Positions 6,037 to 14,400 of a stretch of 31,946 bases of DNA are shown here, one piece after another. Every line of letters starts with the position of its first letter. Positions within the stretch are counted from its first letter, which is position 1. This stretch comes from a virus. The position numbers and the translations under genes were made by a program. The stretch is from positions 1-31,946 of the IMG/VR virus record IMGVR_UViG_3300010885_012697, one strand, 5' to 3'. The notes beneath the pieces were generated by a model. That model was not told the DNA's origin. It saw only the letters and a program-made list of their open reading frames with translations, and made no database searches.

Positions 6037-6330
6037 ATGGCACAAGACGAAAAAATCTTTGCAGAAGGCTTCTCGTTCAAAAGACAAGAGAATGCGCCCG
6101 ATTTCGTTATCGGAAGAGTATCAATCAAGGTTGATGATGCTATAACATTCATGCGTAAGCATGAGAAAGGTGGTTGGGTAAACCTCAACGCAAAGTATGG
6201 ACGTAGTGGTAACCCCTATATGGAGTTAGACGTATACGAACCAAAGAAGCAAGATTCTGATACACCAAAAGCAGAAGCACCTAAAAAGAAAGACGCTATA
6301 TCAAGCGCTAACGATGACCTGCCATTTTAG
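6037..6330 (+). CDS. Putative single-stranded DNA-binding protein
   Basis: A 97-residue protein with a compact beta-rich N-terminal domain (about residues 5-70; FAEGFSFKR, FVIGRVSIKVDDAI, GGWVNLNAKYGRSGNPYMEL). It is followed by a Lys/Pro/Ala-rich flexible linker and an acidic C-terminal tip ending ANDDLPF. SSB proteins end in a D-D-x-P-F-type tail that recruits partner enzymes, and this tip is nearly identical in form. The domain is shorter than bacterial SSB and I do not recognise its fold from sequence, so the call rests on the tail, size and position behind the annealing protein and exonuclease. A terminator follows the gene. Confidence 0.65.
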   Translation: MAQDEKIFAEGFSFKRQENAPDFVIGRVSIKVDDAITFMRKHEKGGWVNLNAKYGRSGNPYMELDVYEPKKQDSDTPKAEAPKKKDAISSANDDLPF

Positions 6331-6356
6331 GTAGAGATTCTAATTATCGATTAATT

Positions 6357-6386
6357 AAGGGGGAGATGTCTATTTCCCCTTTTTTT
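6357..6386 (+). terminator. Rho-independent terminator after the SSB-like gene
   Basis: AAGGGG at 6357-6362 can pair with CCCCTT at 6376-6381, enclosing a 13-base loop with a small internal AGATGTCT hairpin, and a run of seven T (6380-6386) follows. It lies 27 bases after the stop of the SSB-like gene and separates the recombination genes from the primase-helicase operon. Confidence 0.7.
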
Positions 6387-6457
6387 ACTCTACATATTAC
6401 TATATATATATATATCTATTATATTATTTTTTTTTCATTACAATTAAGAAATAAAAT

Positions 6458-6528
6458 CGACATTAAAGACACAACCCTTATTAATAAAGGATTTGATGAT
6501 ATCGAATCCGACATAAAAACGACATAAA
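6458..6528. repeat. Short direct repeats (CGACATAAA) before the primase gene
   Basis: CGACATAAA occurs at 6509-6517 and again at 6520-6528, directly before ATG 6530, with a related CGACATTAAA at 6458-6467. Together with the AT-rich alternating TA tract just upstream (about 6400-6430), this resembles a compact control or origin-type region. The repeats are short, so chance cannot be excluded. Confidence 0.4.
6489..6509. promoter_or_regulatory. Imperfect palindrome; operator candidate
   Basis: GGATTTGAT, a GAT centre, and ATCGAATCC form a 9-bp inverted repeat with one mismatch, about 20 bases before the primase-helicase start. The size and symmetry suit a dimeric regulator; the DnaA-like or HTH proteins of this phage are candidate ligands. 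No exact TAnnTTTG promoter was found in this gap. Confidence 0.4.
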
Positions 6529-6529
6529 C

Positions 6530-8935
6530 ATGAACACATACAGCATTACCATATTTAAAAGTATAAAAGATACCAACACACCTTTCTATCGTGAGGTTCA
6601 TCAGATATTAGAAAGAATAAAGGTTGGAGCTACTAAGGAGTTAGTTAAGAAGATACGATTAGAAAAAGATAAGAGTGAGCGTAATGAAATGAAAAAGTTG
6701 CTTCCGTCAATTTGTTTCAGTGGTACATTCAACAAACGAGCGGATACATCAATCATTGAACATAGTGGTCTTATCTGCTTGGATTTTGATGGATACCCAA
6801 AACAAAAAGATTTATTGCAGGATAAAGAGATGCTTACAAAGAGTAAATATGTTTTCTCAGTATTTATATCTCCATCAGGAAATGGATTGAAAGTATTAGT
6901 TAAGATACCAAAAGAAATAGACAACCATACAAACTACTTTAATTCGCTTGAGAAGCACTTTAACTCGCCTTACTTTGATAATACAAGCAAGAACATCAGT
7001 CGTGTCTGTTATGAGTCCTATGACCCCTTAATTCACGTTAACGAGAACTCTTCGATATGGGACAAGATAGAAGAGATAGAATACAATGAAGTAATTAAGC
7101 ATAGAGACATTGCAACTATACCAATTACAGATGAGAATAAGATTGTGGAGATATTAGTTAAGTGGTGGAGCAAGAAGTATCCAATGATAGATGGGCAGCG
7201 TAATCACAATACGTTTATACTTGCTATGGCATTTAATGAATTTGGAGTGAACAAGAGTCTTGCATCTTATATTCTAAACCAATATGCAACGGATGACTTT
7301 ACTGTCTCAGAAATATCAATGACAATAGACTCTGCTTATAGAAACACATCAAGCTTTGGAACGAAGTACTATGAGGATGATGAGAGGATTAGTCAAATAA
7401 AAGAAAAGTTAAGAAGAGGAGTATCAAGAAAAGAAATAAAGAGTCAGCTACAAGCCTCAAGTTTTGATGTTGACTTGATTGACTCAGTATTAAATAAAGT
7501 AGAAGAAGAAAATTCACAGCAAGTATTTTGGTCTAAAAATGACAAGGGTGTTATTAAAATGATACACATACTATTCAAGAAGTTTTTAGAAGACTCAGGG
7601 TTTTATAAATACTGTCCGGAAGGAGGGAAGAGTTATGTGTTTGTAAAGGTTACTAATAATTTAATTGACCATACATCTGAGAAAGAAATAAAGGACTTTA
7701 TACTTACGCAACTATTAGAGTTAGATGACATTGGGATATATAATTACTTTGCCGATAACACTAGGTTTTTTAAGGAAGAGTTTCTATCTCTACTATCTAC
7801 GATAGACATCTATTTCATAGAGGACACAAAGACATCAGCTTACCTGTACTATAAGAACTGCGCTGTTAAAATCACAGGTACTGAGATAACAACCATTGAC
7901 TATTTAGATTTGGGTGGATACGTTTGGAAGGACCACATAATAAATAGGAACTTTAATAGATGTTCGGTAAGTGATAATTTTGATTATAAAGTATTTATTA
8001 GAAACATATGTAATCAAGATGAGAATAGAATAAGTACAATGGAGAGCACGATCGGATTCTTATTACACGGATACAAGAACTTATCATTCTGCCCGGCTAT
8101 CATATTAAATGATGAGGTGATTAGTGACAACCCTGAAGGAGGTACAGGAAAGGGATTGTTTATGAACTCACTAAATTGCATGAAGAAACTTGTAGTTATA
8201 GATGGTAAGTCCTTTGCTTTTGAACGCTCATTTGCTTATCAGTTGGTGTCAGCAGACACTCAGATACTATGCTTCGATGATGTCAAGAAACACTTTGACT
8301 TTGAGAGATTGTTCAGTGTTGTAACAGAGGGTATGACCTTAGAGAAGAAGAATAAAGATGCGATAAAGATACCATTCAGTAAGTCACCAAAGATTGCTAT
8401 AACTACAAACTATGCTATCAAAGGAGCAGGTAATTCATTTGCAAGAAGGAAGTGGGAGTTGGAGTTGCATCAGCACTATACCAAAACATATACGCCATTG
8501 GATGAGTTTGGTAAATTAATGTTTGGAGATTGGAACGATGATGATTGGTGTGAGTTTGATAACTATATGCTGAACAACCTACAAAACTTTTTAGTAACAG
8601 GATTGGTTAAATCAAAATTCGTAAACTTAAAAATAAGACAGCTATCAGCAGAAACAAGTCACGAGTTTATAGAATGGTGTGGATTGATTGATGACCAAGA
8701 TAGAGAGATTGTTTTAGATGCAGATATTAGATTATATAAAAATGACTTGTATGATAACTTTGTTAGAGAATATCCTGACTATGGACCGCATTCAAGAATG
8801 TCTATGAGTAGGACTAAATTTTACAAATGGTTATCTTCATACGCACTGTTCAAGGAAGGTGTGGCTCCTGAAGAAGGTCGTGATGCAAGAGGTAGATGGA
8901 TTATAATAAGGAAAAAATCAAGTGTCAATGATTGA
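6530..8935 (+). CDS. Primase-helicase (BT4734-like N-terminus, SF3-type helicase)
   Basis: An 801-residue replication protein. The N-terminal domain (about residues 45-185) has the BT4734/VirE-type pattern: SICFSGTFNKR, ICLDFDGYP (Asp near 84 and 86), FISPSGNGLKVLVKIP and ISRVCYESYDP. It is followed by a helical PriCT-like region (NHNTFILAMAFNEFGV, about 225-255). The helicase part has Walker A DNPEGGTGKGLF (about 533-544), Walker B ILCFDDV (about 580-586) and a sensor-like KIAITTNY (about 622), as in D5/SF3-like phage helicases, and ends in a winged-helix-like tail. It probably unwinds and primes the phage genome. In the BT4734 family the priming activity of the N-terminal domain is inferred, not proven. 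It overlaps the SF2 helicase gene. Confidence 0.85.
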   Translation: MNTYSITIFKSIKDTNTPFYREVHQILERIKVGATKELVKKIRLEKDKSERNEMKKLLPSICFSGTFNKRADTSIIEHSGLICLDFDGYPKQKDLLQDKEMLTKSKYVFSVFISPSGNGLKVLVKIPKEIDNHTNYFNSLEKHFNSPYFDNTSKNISRVCYESYDPLIHVNENSSIWDKIEEIEYNEVIKHRDIATIPITDENKIVEILVKWWSKKYPMIDGQRNHNTFILAMAFNEFGVNKSLASYILNQYATDDFTVSEISMTIDSAYRNTSSFGTKYYEDDERISQIKEKLRRGVSRKEIKSQLQASSFDVDLIDSVLNKVEEENSQQVFWSKNDKGVIKMIHILFKKFLEDSGFYKYCPEGGKSYVFVKVTNNLIDHTSEKEIKDFILTQLLELDDIGIYNYFADNTRFFKEEFLSLLSTIDIYFIEDTKTSAYLYYKNCAVKITGTEITTIDYLDLGGYVWKDHIINRNFNRCSVSDNFDYKVFIRNICNQDENRISTMESTIGFLLHGYKNLSFCPAIILNDEVISDNPEGGTGKGLFMNSLNCMKKLVVIDGKSFAFERSFAYQLVSADTQILCFDDVKKHFDFERLFSVVTEGMTLEKKNKDAIKIPFSKSPKIAITTNYAIKGAGNSFARRKWELELHQHYTKTYTPLDEFGKLMFGDWNDDDWCEFDNYMLNNLQNFLVTGLVKSKFVNLKIRQLSAETSHEFIEWCGLIDDQDREIVLDADIRLYKNDLYDNFVREYPDYGPHSRMSMSRTKFYKWLSSYALFKEGVAPEEGRDARGRWIIIRKKSSVND

Positions 8936-10382
8936 GAGAATAAGTGGCCGTAGCAATCAATATATGTTAGAGTACTGTGAGACATTGCAGTCTATTGTTG
9001 ATGCAAAAACAATTACTAAGGTGGGCAGAGGAAAAACGGCCATTGATGTTGAGGTGCATAAATATAATAAGAGTGATGCTATTATCAAGAGTATAGCAGA
9101 CGGCATTATTTACTATAAAGATTTAGCCATGAAAGATTTAGAATCAAATAAGTTTACGTTTAGAGATTATCAAAAGGATATTATATCAAAGGGTAAAGAC
9201 ATTATACTTGAACATAGGTTCTTATATCTAGCAATGGAAGTGCGAACAGGTAAGACACTTACAAGCTTTGGCATAGCCGATAAAGTAAGAGCGCAAGATG
9301 TTTTATTTGTTACTAAGAAGAAAGCTATCAGTTCAATTGAAGCAGACTTTGATACATTGAAACCTTCATTCTCTTTATGCGTAATAAACTATGAAAGCTT
9401 ACATACGATAGACCCTGACATACCTTGGGACCTTATTATTTTAGATGAAGCCCATGGTATGGGTGCTTTCCCAAAGCCTTCGCAAAGAGCTATGATAGTG
9501 AAGAAGTTAATTAAAGCACACAACCCAATGGTGATTTTACTTTCGGGAACACCAACGCCGGAGAGTTATTCTCAGATGTACCATCAGGTGTATGGTATAC
9601 CAACTAACCCATTCCGTGAGTTCGCTAGTTTCTATAAGTTTTGCAGTTCCTATGTAACCATAACCGAAAAAAAAATCAATGGACTTTTTATTAGGGACTA
9701 CTCAAAAGGATTGCCGTCTATACTTGAGAAAATGAAACCATATACCATTAACTATACTCAATTAGAGGCAGGGTTTCAAGTTCAGACATCAGAACACGTT
9801 ATGTATGTTGACTTAAAACAATCTACTTATAAAATAATAGATAAGTTAAAGAAAGACTTAGTTGTTGAAGGTAAGGATGAAGTTATATTGGCAGACACTT
9901 CAGTTAAGTTAATGATGAAGCTTCACCAACTATACTCAGGAACGATAAAGTTTGAAAGTGGGAACTCTATGATTATTGATTTATCAAAGGCAGAATTTAT
10001 AAAAGAAAAATTTAATGGTAAAAAGATCGGAATATTTTATAAATTTAAAGAAGAATTGAATGCATTAAGTCAAGTTTTTGGTGCGGATAACTTGACAACA
10101 GAGCTAAGTGTTTTTGATGAGACAAATAAAAACATAGCGCTTCAGATAGTGTCAGGTAGAGAAGGTATATCATTAAGGAATGCAGAGTGCTTGGTGTACT
10201 ATAACATTGACTTTAGTGCAACAAGTTATTGGCAAAGCAAAGATAGAATGACAACTAAAGATAGATTAGATAATGATGTGTATTGGATTTTTACAAATGG
10301 AGGAATTGAAAAAGATATATATAAAACAGTAATAAAGAAGAAAGATTATACCATTAGCCATTTTAAAAAAGAGATGTTATGA
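8928..10382 (+). CDS. SNF2-like superfamily 2 helicase
   Basis: A 484-residue protein with ordered SF2 motifs: RDYQKDII (about residue 81), motif I MEVRTGKTLTS (about 100), motif II LIILDEAHG (about 168), motif III LLSGTPTPE (about 204), and in the second RecA domain IVSGREGISLRNAE and QSKDRMTTKDR (motif VI, about 435). The order and the Q-x3-R-x4-R form fit SNF2-type DNA translocases, which are common in phage replication modules. I chose ATG 8928, within the last codons of the primase gene (stop 8933-8935); a GTG at 8922 is an alternative. It probably remodels forks or strips proteins from DNA during recombination-coupled replication. Confidence 0.87.
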   Translation: MIERISGRSNQYMLEYCETLQSIVDAKTITKVGRGKTAIDVEVHKYNKSDAIIKSIADGIIYYKDLAMKDLESNKFTFRDYQKDIISKGKDIILEHRFLYLAMEVRTGKTLTSFGIADKVRAQDVLFVTKKKAISSIEADFDTLKPSFSLCVINYESLHTIDPDIPWDLIILDEAHGMGAFPKPSQRAMIVKKLIKAHNPMVILLSGTPTPESYSQMYHQVYGIPTNPFREFASFYKFCSSYVTITEKKINGLFIRDYSKGLPSILEKMKPYTINYTQLEAGFQVQTSEHVMYVDLKQSTYKIIDKLKKDLVVEGKDEVILADTSVKLMMKLHQLYSGTIKFESGNSMIIDLSKAEFIKEKFNGKKIGIFYKFKEELNALSQVFGADNLTTELSVFDETNKNIALQIVSGREGISLRNAECLVYYNIDFSATSYWQSKDRMTTKDRLDNDVYWIFTNGGIEKDIYKTVIKKKDYTISHFKKEML

Positions 10383-10591
10383 CAGATGAATTTACAAAAC
10401 TTGCTATTGACAAGCAAAATGAAATAGCTTCAGGAGAACAATTAACACATCAAGAATATTTAATTTTTAGAAATTGGTATTTCAGTAATAATAAAAACAT
10501 AAACAGAAGGACTGTTGTTAGAAGTTTTGACTTGTTTTTTGCTTTTTATGGAATGAATGTAAAAATGGTTAGAGATGACGAAGAGATATGA
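10379..10591 (+). CDS. Small hypothetical protein, 70 aa
   Basis: Overlaps the helicase stop by ATGA, and its own stop overlaps the next start in the same way, so it is locked into the replication operon. The product (MTDEFTKLAIDKQNEIASG...) has a helical N-terminus, a central LTHQEYLIFRNWYFSNNKNI and a RTVVRSFDLFFAFYGM segment. There are no catalytic or membrane motifs. Its position between a helicase and a VRR-NUC nuclease suggests an accessory factor for one of them, but nothing in the sequence shows this. Confidence 0.7.
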   Translation: MTDEFTKLAIDKQNEIASGEQLTHQEYLIFRNWYFSNNKNINRRTVVRSFDLFFAFYGMNVKMVRDDEEI

Positions 10592-10845
10592 CTGAGCAAC
10601 AAATACAATCTAAAATAATTAAAGAGCTTGAGAGTCAAGGGTACTATGTAATAAAACTTATCAAGACCAACAAAAATGGTATACCTGATTTACTTGTATT
10701 ACCTAAAAATTGCGATGCTTTCTTTATAGAAGTAAAAAAAGAAAAAGGTGTGGTAAGTACACTGCAAGAGTATAGAATAAAAGAATTAGATACTCACGGA
10801 GTAAAAACTAAAATAGTAAAAGGGTATGAAAAATCAAATAATTAA
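10588..10845 (+). CDS. VRR-NUC domain nuclease
   Basis: An 85-residue single-domain protein with the VRR-NUC pattern: an N-terminal helix TEQQIQSKIIKELESQGYYV, then GIPDLLVL (Asp34), FFIEVKKEKG (Glu48 and Lys50) and TLQEYRIKELDTHG (Gln60). These are the PD-(D/E)XK catalytic positions of the family, which includes stand-alone phage Holliday-junction or flap nucleases often encoded next to SNF2 helicases. All key residues are present. Likely substrates are branched replication or recombination intermediates; the exact specificity is inferred from the family. It overlaps the upstream gene by ATGA. Confidence 0.88.
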   Translation: MTEQQIQSKIIKELESQGYYVIKLIKTNKNGIPDLLVLPKNCDAFFIEVKKEKGVVSTLQEYRIKELDTHGVKTKIVKGYEKSNN

Positions 10846-10870
10846 TTAACTTCGTTTCTTTTTGTATATT

Positions 10871-11065
10871 ATGGATGAAAAAAGAAGACAGGAAGTAGAG
10901 CGAGCAGACAGGATTGCATACCTTATTGGTATCCAATATGATTCATTGACTGTTTTATATGAGACCATATGCGATAAAGAATATGAAGAAGCGAAAAAAG
11001 AAATAAAAGTGTTAATGACAGAATTAAGATTAATTTTTAAATCAATTGAATATGACGATTTTTGA
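10871..11065 (+). CDS. Small helical hypothetical protein, 64 aa
   Basis: I chose ATG 10871 (MDEKRRQEVERADRIAYLIG); a TTG at 10862 in the same frame is an alternative. The product is highly charged and probably almost fully helical, a two-helix hairpin or coiled coil. It follows a 25-base gap after the VRR-NUC gene and overlaps the next gene by 14 bases. No motif or family is recognised; a small partner of one of the neighbouring nucleases is possible. Confidence 0.6.
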   Translation: MDEKRRQEVERADRIAYLIGIQYDSLTVLYETICDKEYEEAKKEIKVLMTELRLIFKSIEYDDF

Positions 11066-11465
11066 AGTAGAAGAAGACTTAAAAAGAGAAAAATTCGCTA
11101 TAGAAAAATTTGTCAGTATATTTAATGGTTCATATGAAAAGCTAGGCCAATTTGATATAGACTATAAGGTCTTTGATAAAGATAAAAATTTAATAGCTTA
11201 TGTTGAGGTTAAGGGTCGTATCAAAACAATAGCCAATGCTTACCCACTCCCCATTGCTTTAAGAAAACTTGTTAAGCTATCTGACAAAAGATTAAACCCC
11301 GTGGTAATATGGGCGTGTGAAGATGGCATTATATATGCACAAATAAACAACTTAATTGGACAGGTTAAATTTAGTGGCAGACAAGCTAGGGCAAAATCAA
11401 CCAATGATATGGAGCTGATGGCTTACTATGACAAACAAAAAGATTTTAAATATATTAGATTTTAA
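11052..11465 (+). CDS. PD-(D/E)XK-like nuclease-fold protein
   Basis: A 137-residue protein, start ATG 11052 (TTG 11046 is an alternative). The core reads FDIDYKVFDKDKNLIAYVEVKGR, split here as FDIDYKV (Asp37) and AYVEVKGR (Glu52, Lys54), the D-x14-E-x-K pattern of restriction-endonuclease-like folds. An alternating beta/alpha pattern follows (PLPIALRKLVKL; PVVIWACEDGIIY). It is the last gene of the plus-strand block and ends just before a terminator. It could be a second resolvase-like enzyme, a nicking nuclease or a DNA-processing factor. The fold call is moderate because it rests on one motif. Confidence 0.65.
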   Translation: MTIFEVEEDLKREKFAIEKFVSIFNGSYEKLGQFDIDYKVFDKDKNLIAYVEVKGRIKTIANAYPLPIALRKLVKLSDKRLNPVVIWACEDGIIYAQINNLIGQVKFSGRQARAKSTNDMELMAYYDKQKDFKYIRF

Positions 11466-11494
11466 TCTTAATTATATTTGTTTGTTTTTTTTTT
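11448..11494 (+). terminator. Terminator at the convergent gene junction (possibly bidirectional)
   Basis: The arms AAATATA (11448-11454) and TATATTT (11473-11479), with inner AGATT/AATCT pairing, form a hairpin followed by G, TTTG and a run of ten T (11485-11494). Read on the minus strand, the same hairpin is followed by a weaker TCTTTTT tract, so it may also stop the late transcript. It overlaps the ends of both convergent genes. The arms are AT-rich and the stem is imperfect, so the terminator would be of moderate strength. Confidence 0.6.
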
Positions 11495-14400
11495 AATAAC
11501 CGCTACCTCCGTAACCGCTGCCCCCGTAACCACTTCCTCCGTAACCGCTGCCTCCATATTCACCTCCTTCATATTCAGATGATTCTTTTACTTTTTTATT
11601 ATATTCTTTTTTACCCAATGATTCTTTTACTCTTTTATCATATTCTTCTTTAGGCGTTAGTGGCGTTGCAGAACTCTCTGTTGGATTATAAGGCTTTCCA
11701 AATTTATCAGCTTTTATTCTAGCATTTAGTTCTCGTCGTATTTTTGCTATTGGAGCCATTCTCTTTCCATAAGGAGAGTCATCACCAAATACTTTGTCAT
11801 ACTTTTCCTTGTCATCATACTCAAATTCAGTCATTGATTCGTATCCATATTTCTTTGCCAATCTTGTTTTCTCATCGTCTTCCTTCTTATTCTCTTCTTT
11901 CCTAAATTCAGGGTCGTTTAATTTTTTTAATTCATAATCTATTATGCTTCTACTTGTTTCATCTTTATAGGTACCCCTCATTCTATTTAGTGTATTTGTT
12001 TTTGTTTCTAAAGTAGATGCATCTTCTGCTTCTGTTATTTCTTTTTTCTCAGCATCTTCTTTTAGTTCTGTTTTTAATTCATCATACACCCAATCCATTG
12101 TTACTTTTCGTACATCTCTATAAAAAGGCACAAGTCCAACAGACCCTGCCGCTTCTAATCCTAATCTATACCACTCCTTTCTCCTTGTTTCAATTGCTCT
12201 ATCTTCCGTTGGAGCTTCTTTAAATGCTAGTTTCATACCAAGTGTACCTGCATTAATTACAGGGCCTAATGGACCTGCCATAAGGGCAAGAACATCAGGT
12301 ATTTCATCAGCCTTTGAGAATTGGTTAAATTGTACTGCGTCTTTAAATGGGTCATATTCTCCATTTCTAAGACCAATATCTTCGCCATATAATTTATTTA
12401 ATTCCTCTATACCTACATTTTCAAATGCCCTAACGGCGTTACCAAAGTTTCTACCAAAGAATAATGTTGTTGCAGATGATACTGCTGATTGATATAGTGT
12501 TTGTAAAAGTGTTTTTTCATCTTCATCTTCATCATCGTCTCCATATCCAAATGCTACACCACCTAAATACATTAGTGCTTCTGAGAATACTTTTCCAAGA
12601 GTTAAATATAATGTCATCCTTGCAGAAACTGCTGCTAAAACTTGGATGCCTTCTGCTTCAGTCATACCTCCCCTCCCTATTAATGCATTAACACCTTTTC
12701 TTGCTGTAATATATTCTTGAATAGTAAATCTATTCATAAATTGATTGAATGTTTTAAATATTTTTTTTGGAGTATTGTCATCTTTTCTTACAATATTTTG
12801 CAAAGAACCCATATAAGCGTTCATACTTGACCCTGCAGTTACGGTTTGACTATCGGCTTTATCTGTCGCTTTTTCTAAAGCGTCTTTATATTTATCCATA
12901 TACTCTTCATCATTCGCTTCAATTTTATCAAAGTCAGGCTCAATACCTGTTTCTTTTTTGAATTCACGAGAGAATGTACCAAAATAAAGTTGCTTCATTA
13001 CAATTTGGTCAGGTCTTGATATTAGATTATCTGCTACTGTTTCAACAAGGTTAACCCAAGCCCCCGCAGTATAGTCATAAACTTGTGTGACACCATTGAC
13101 TATTTTTGACCTTGTCTTTCCATTTTTAGTAGTTCTATCTGTAAAAGAACTTAAATCTACATAATTACTGCTAAGACCACCTTGAGGATAATTTCTTGAT
13201 GTTACCTTACTTTTTAAATTTGTTAATATATTTTTACCTCTACCTGAGTGTGCTATACCTCTATACTTAAACCCTGCGGCCATGTCCTTTGGATTGTTTA
13301 TACTAACAAACGCTGCGTTTGATACTAACTCGGCAGTGGACCTTGTTACACTTCCAAGCATAGCTCTATATCCTGCCTTTGTTAAGTATTCGAGAGTAGC
13401 ACTTGATTGAGCGAAATTTCTTTCAAGTAAATCTCTAGTTGCTGTTTCGTATGCTTCTTCAATAACTGAAAGAATATCAAATTGTTCCCCAACATCTATT
13501 TTTTCTTTTTTATTGTTCTCTAGTATTTTTCTTGCATTTAAAAGTGTTTTTCTAGCTGTCCTTATTGGCTCTGTCATATGGTAGTTAATAAGTACTGACT
13601 TAGCACTACTATTTACAGCAAAGAAAGGGTCTAGGTTAACAGGACTAACATTTCCGGTTCTTTCCTGAAGGTTTTTAGATTCAGTGCCCGGCTTCATATT
13701 ATTATTTATATTGTTAATTAAATTTGTCGCCTGTTCTGCACTTGTACTTGGGTCAGAGATTGTATTATAGTAAATATAATTTTTTAAAGGAGTTATCTTA
13801 TTACCATTTATTACAGTTGCTGTATAGGTGGATTTCTTTGTCATTAAAGAATTTACTTCATCAAAAACTTTAAGCGCATTTTTTTCAGCTTTATTAAAAG
13901 AGTTATACAACTTATCTATATCTATTATTTTCTTTTTAGTCTTACCATCTTCTTCAAACTCTTCAGTTTCTTTTCCAAACTCTTCCTTTATAGCTTTCAT
14001 TTGGTCAATATCCTCTTTGGTATATCTGCTTTTCTTTTTATTTGTTTCTGCAAACTTAATTGTTGCATCCAAAGTCTCCATTGCTTGATGTACTTGTCTT
14101 TTATCACCTTTTTGACTATTTGGATTTGAGTCGTGTTCAAGTTGCATCATATATACCATCATTTTAAATTTAGATAGTACTATTTTATTTCCATTTCTAT
14201 CAAACGAAGATGCTATGGCAGACTCTGCTTTTACTAATTTACCTTGGATTTCTGATACTTCAGATTGGTATTGTTGTTGGCTTACTGCTGATTGGTTAAA
14301 TACAGAGTTAAATATGTTTTTATTTTTAAAGTCACCAAACTGCTCATCTATATTAAACAGTGGTGTTACATTAACACCATACTTATCTCGTGTCGTAGTG

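Noticed and set aside
6601-6924. A 107-codon minus-strand frame
   Set aside because: It is antisense to the conserved N-terminal domain of the primase-helicase and has no supporting signals.
11473-11480. TATATTTG, a TAnnTTTG match on the plus strand
   Set aside because: It lies in the right arm of the terminator at the convergent junction with no plus-strand gene downstream, so it is taken as chance.
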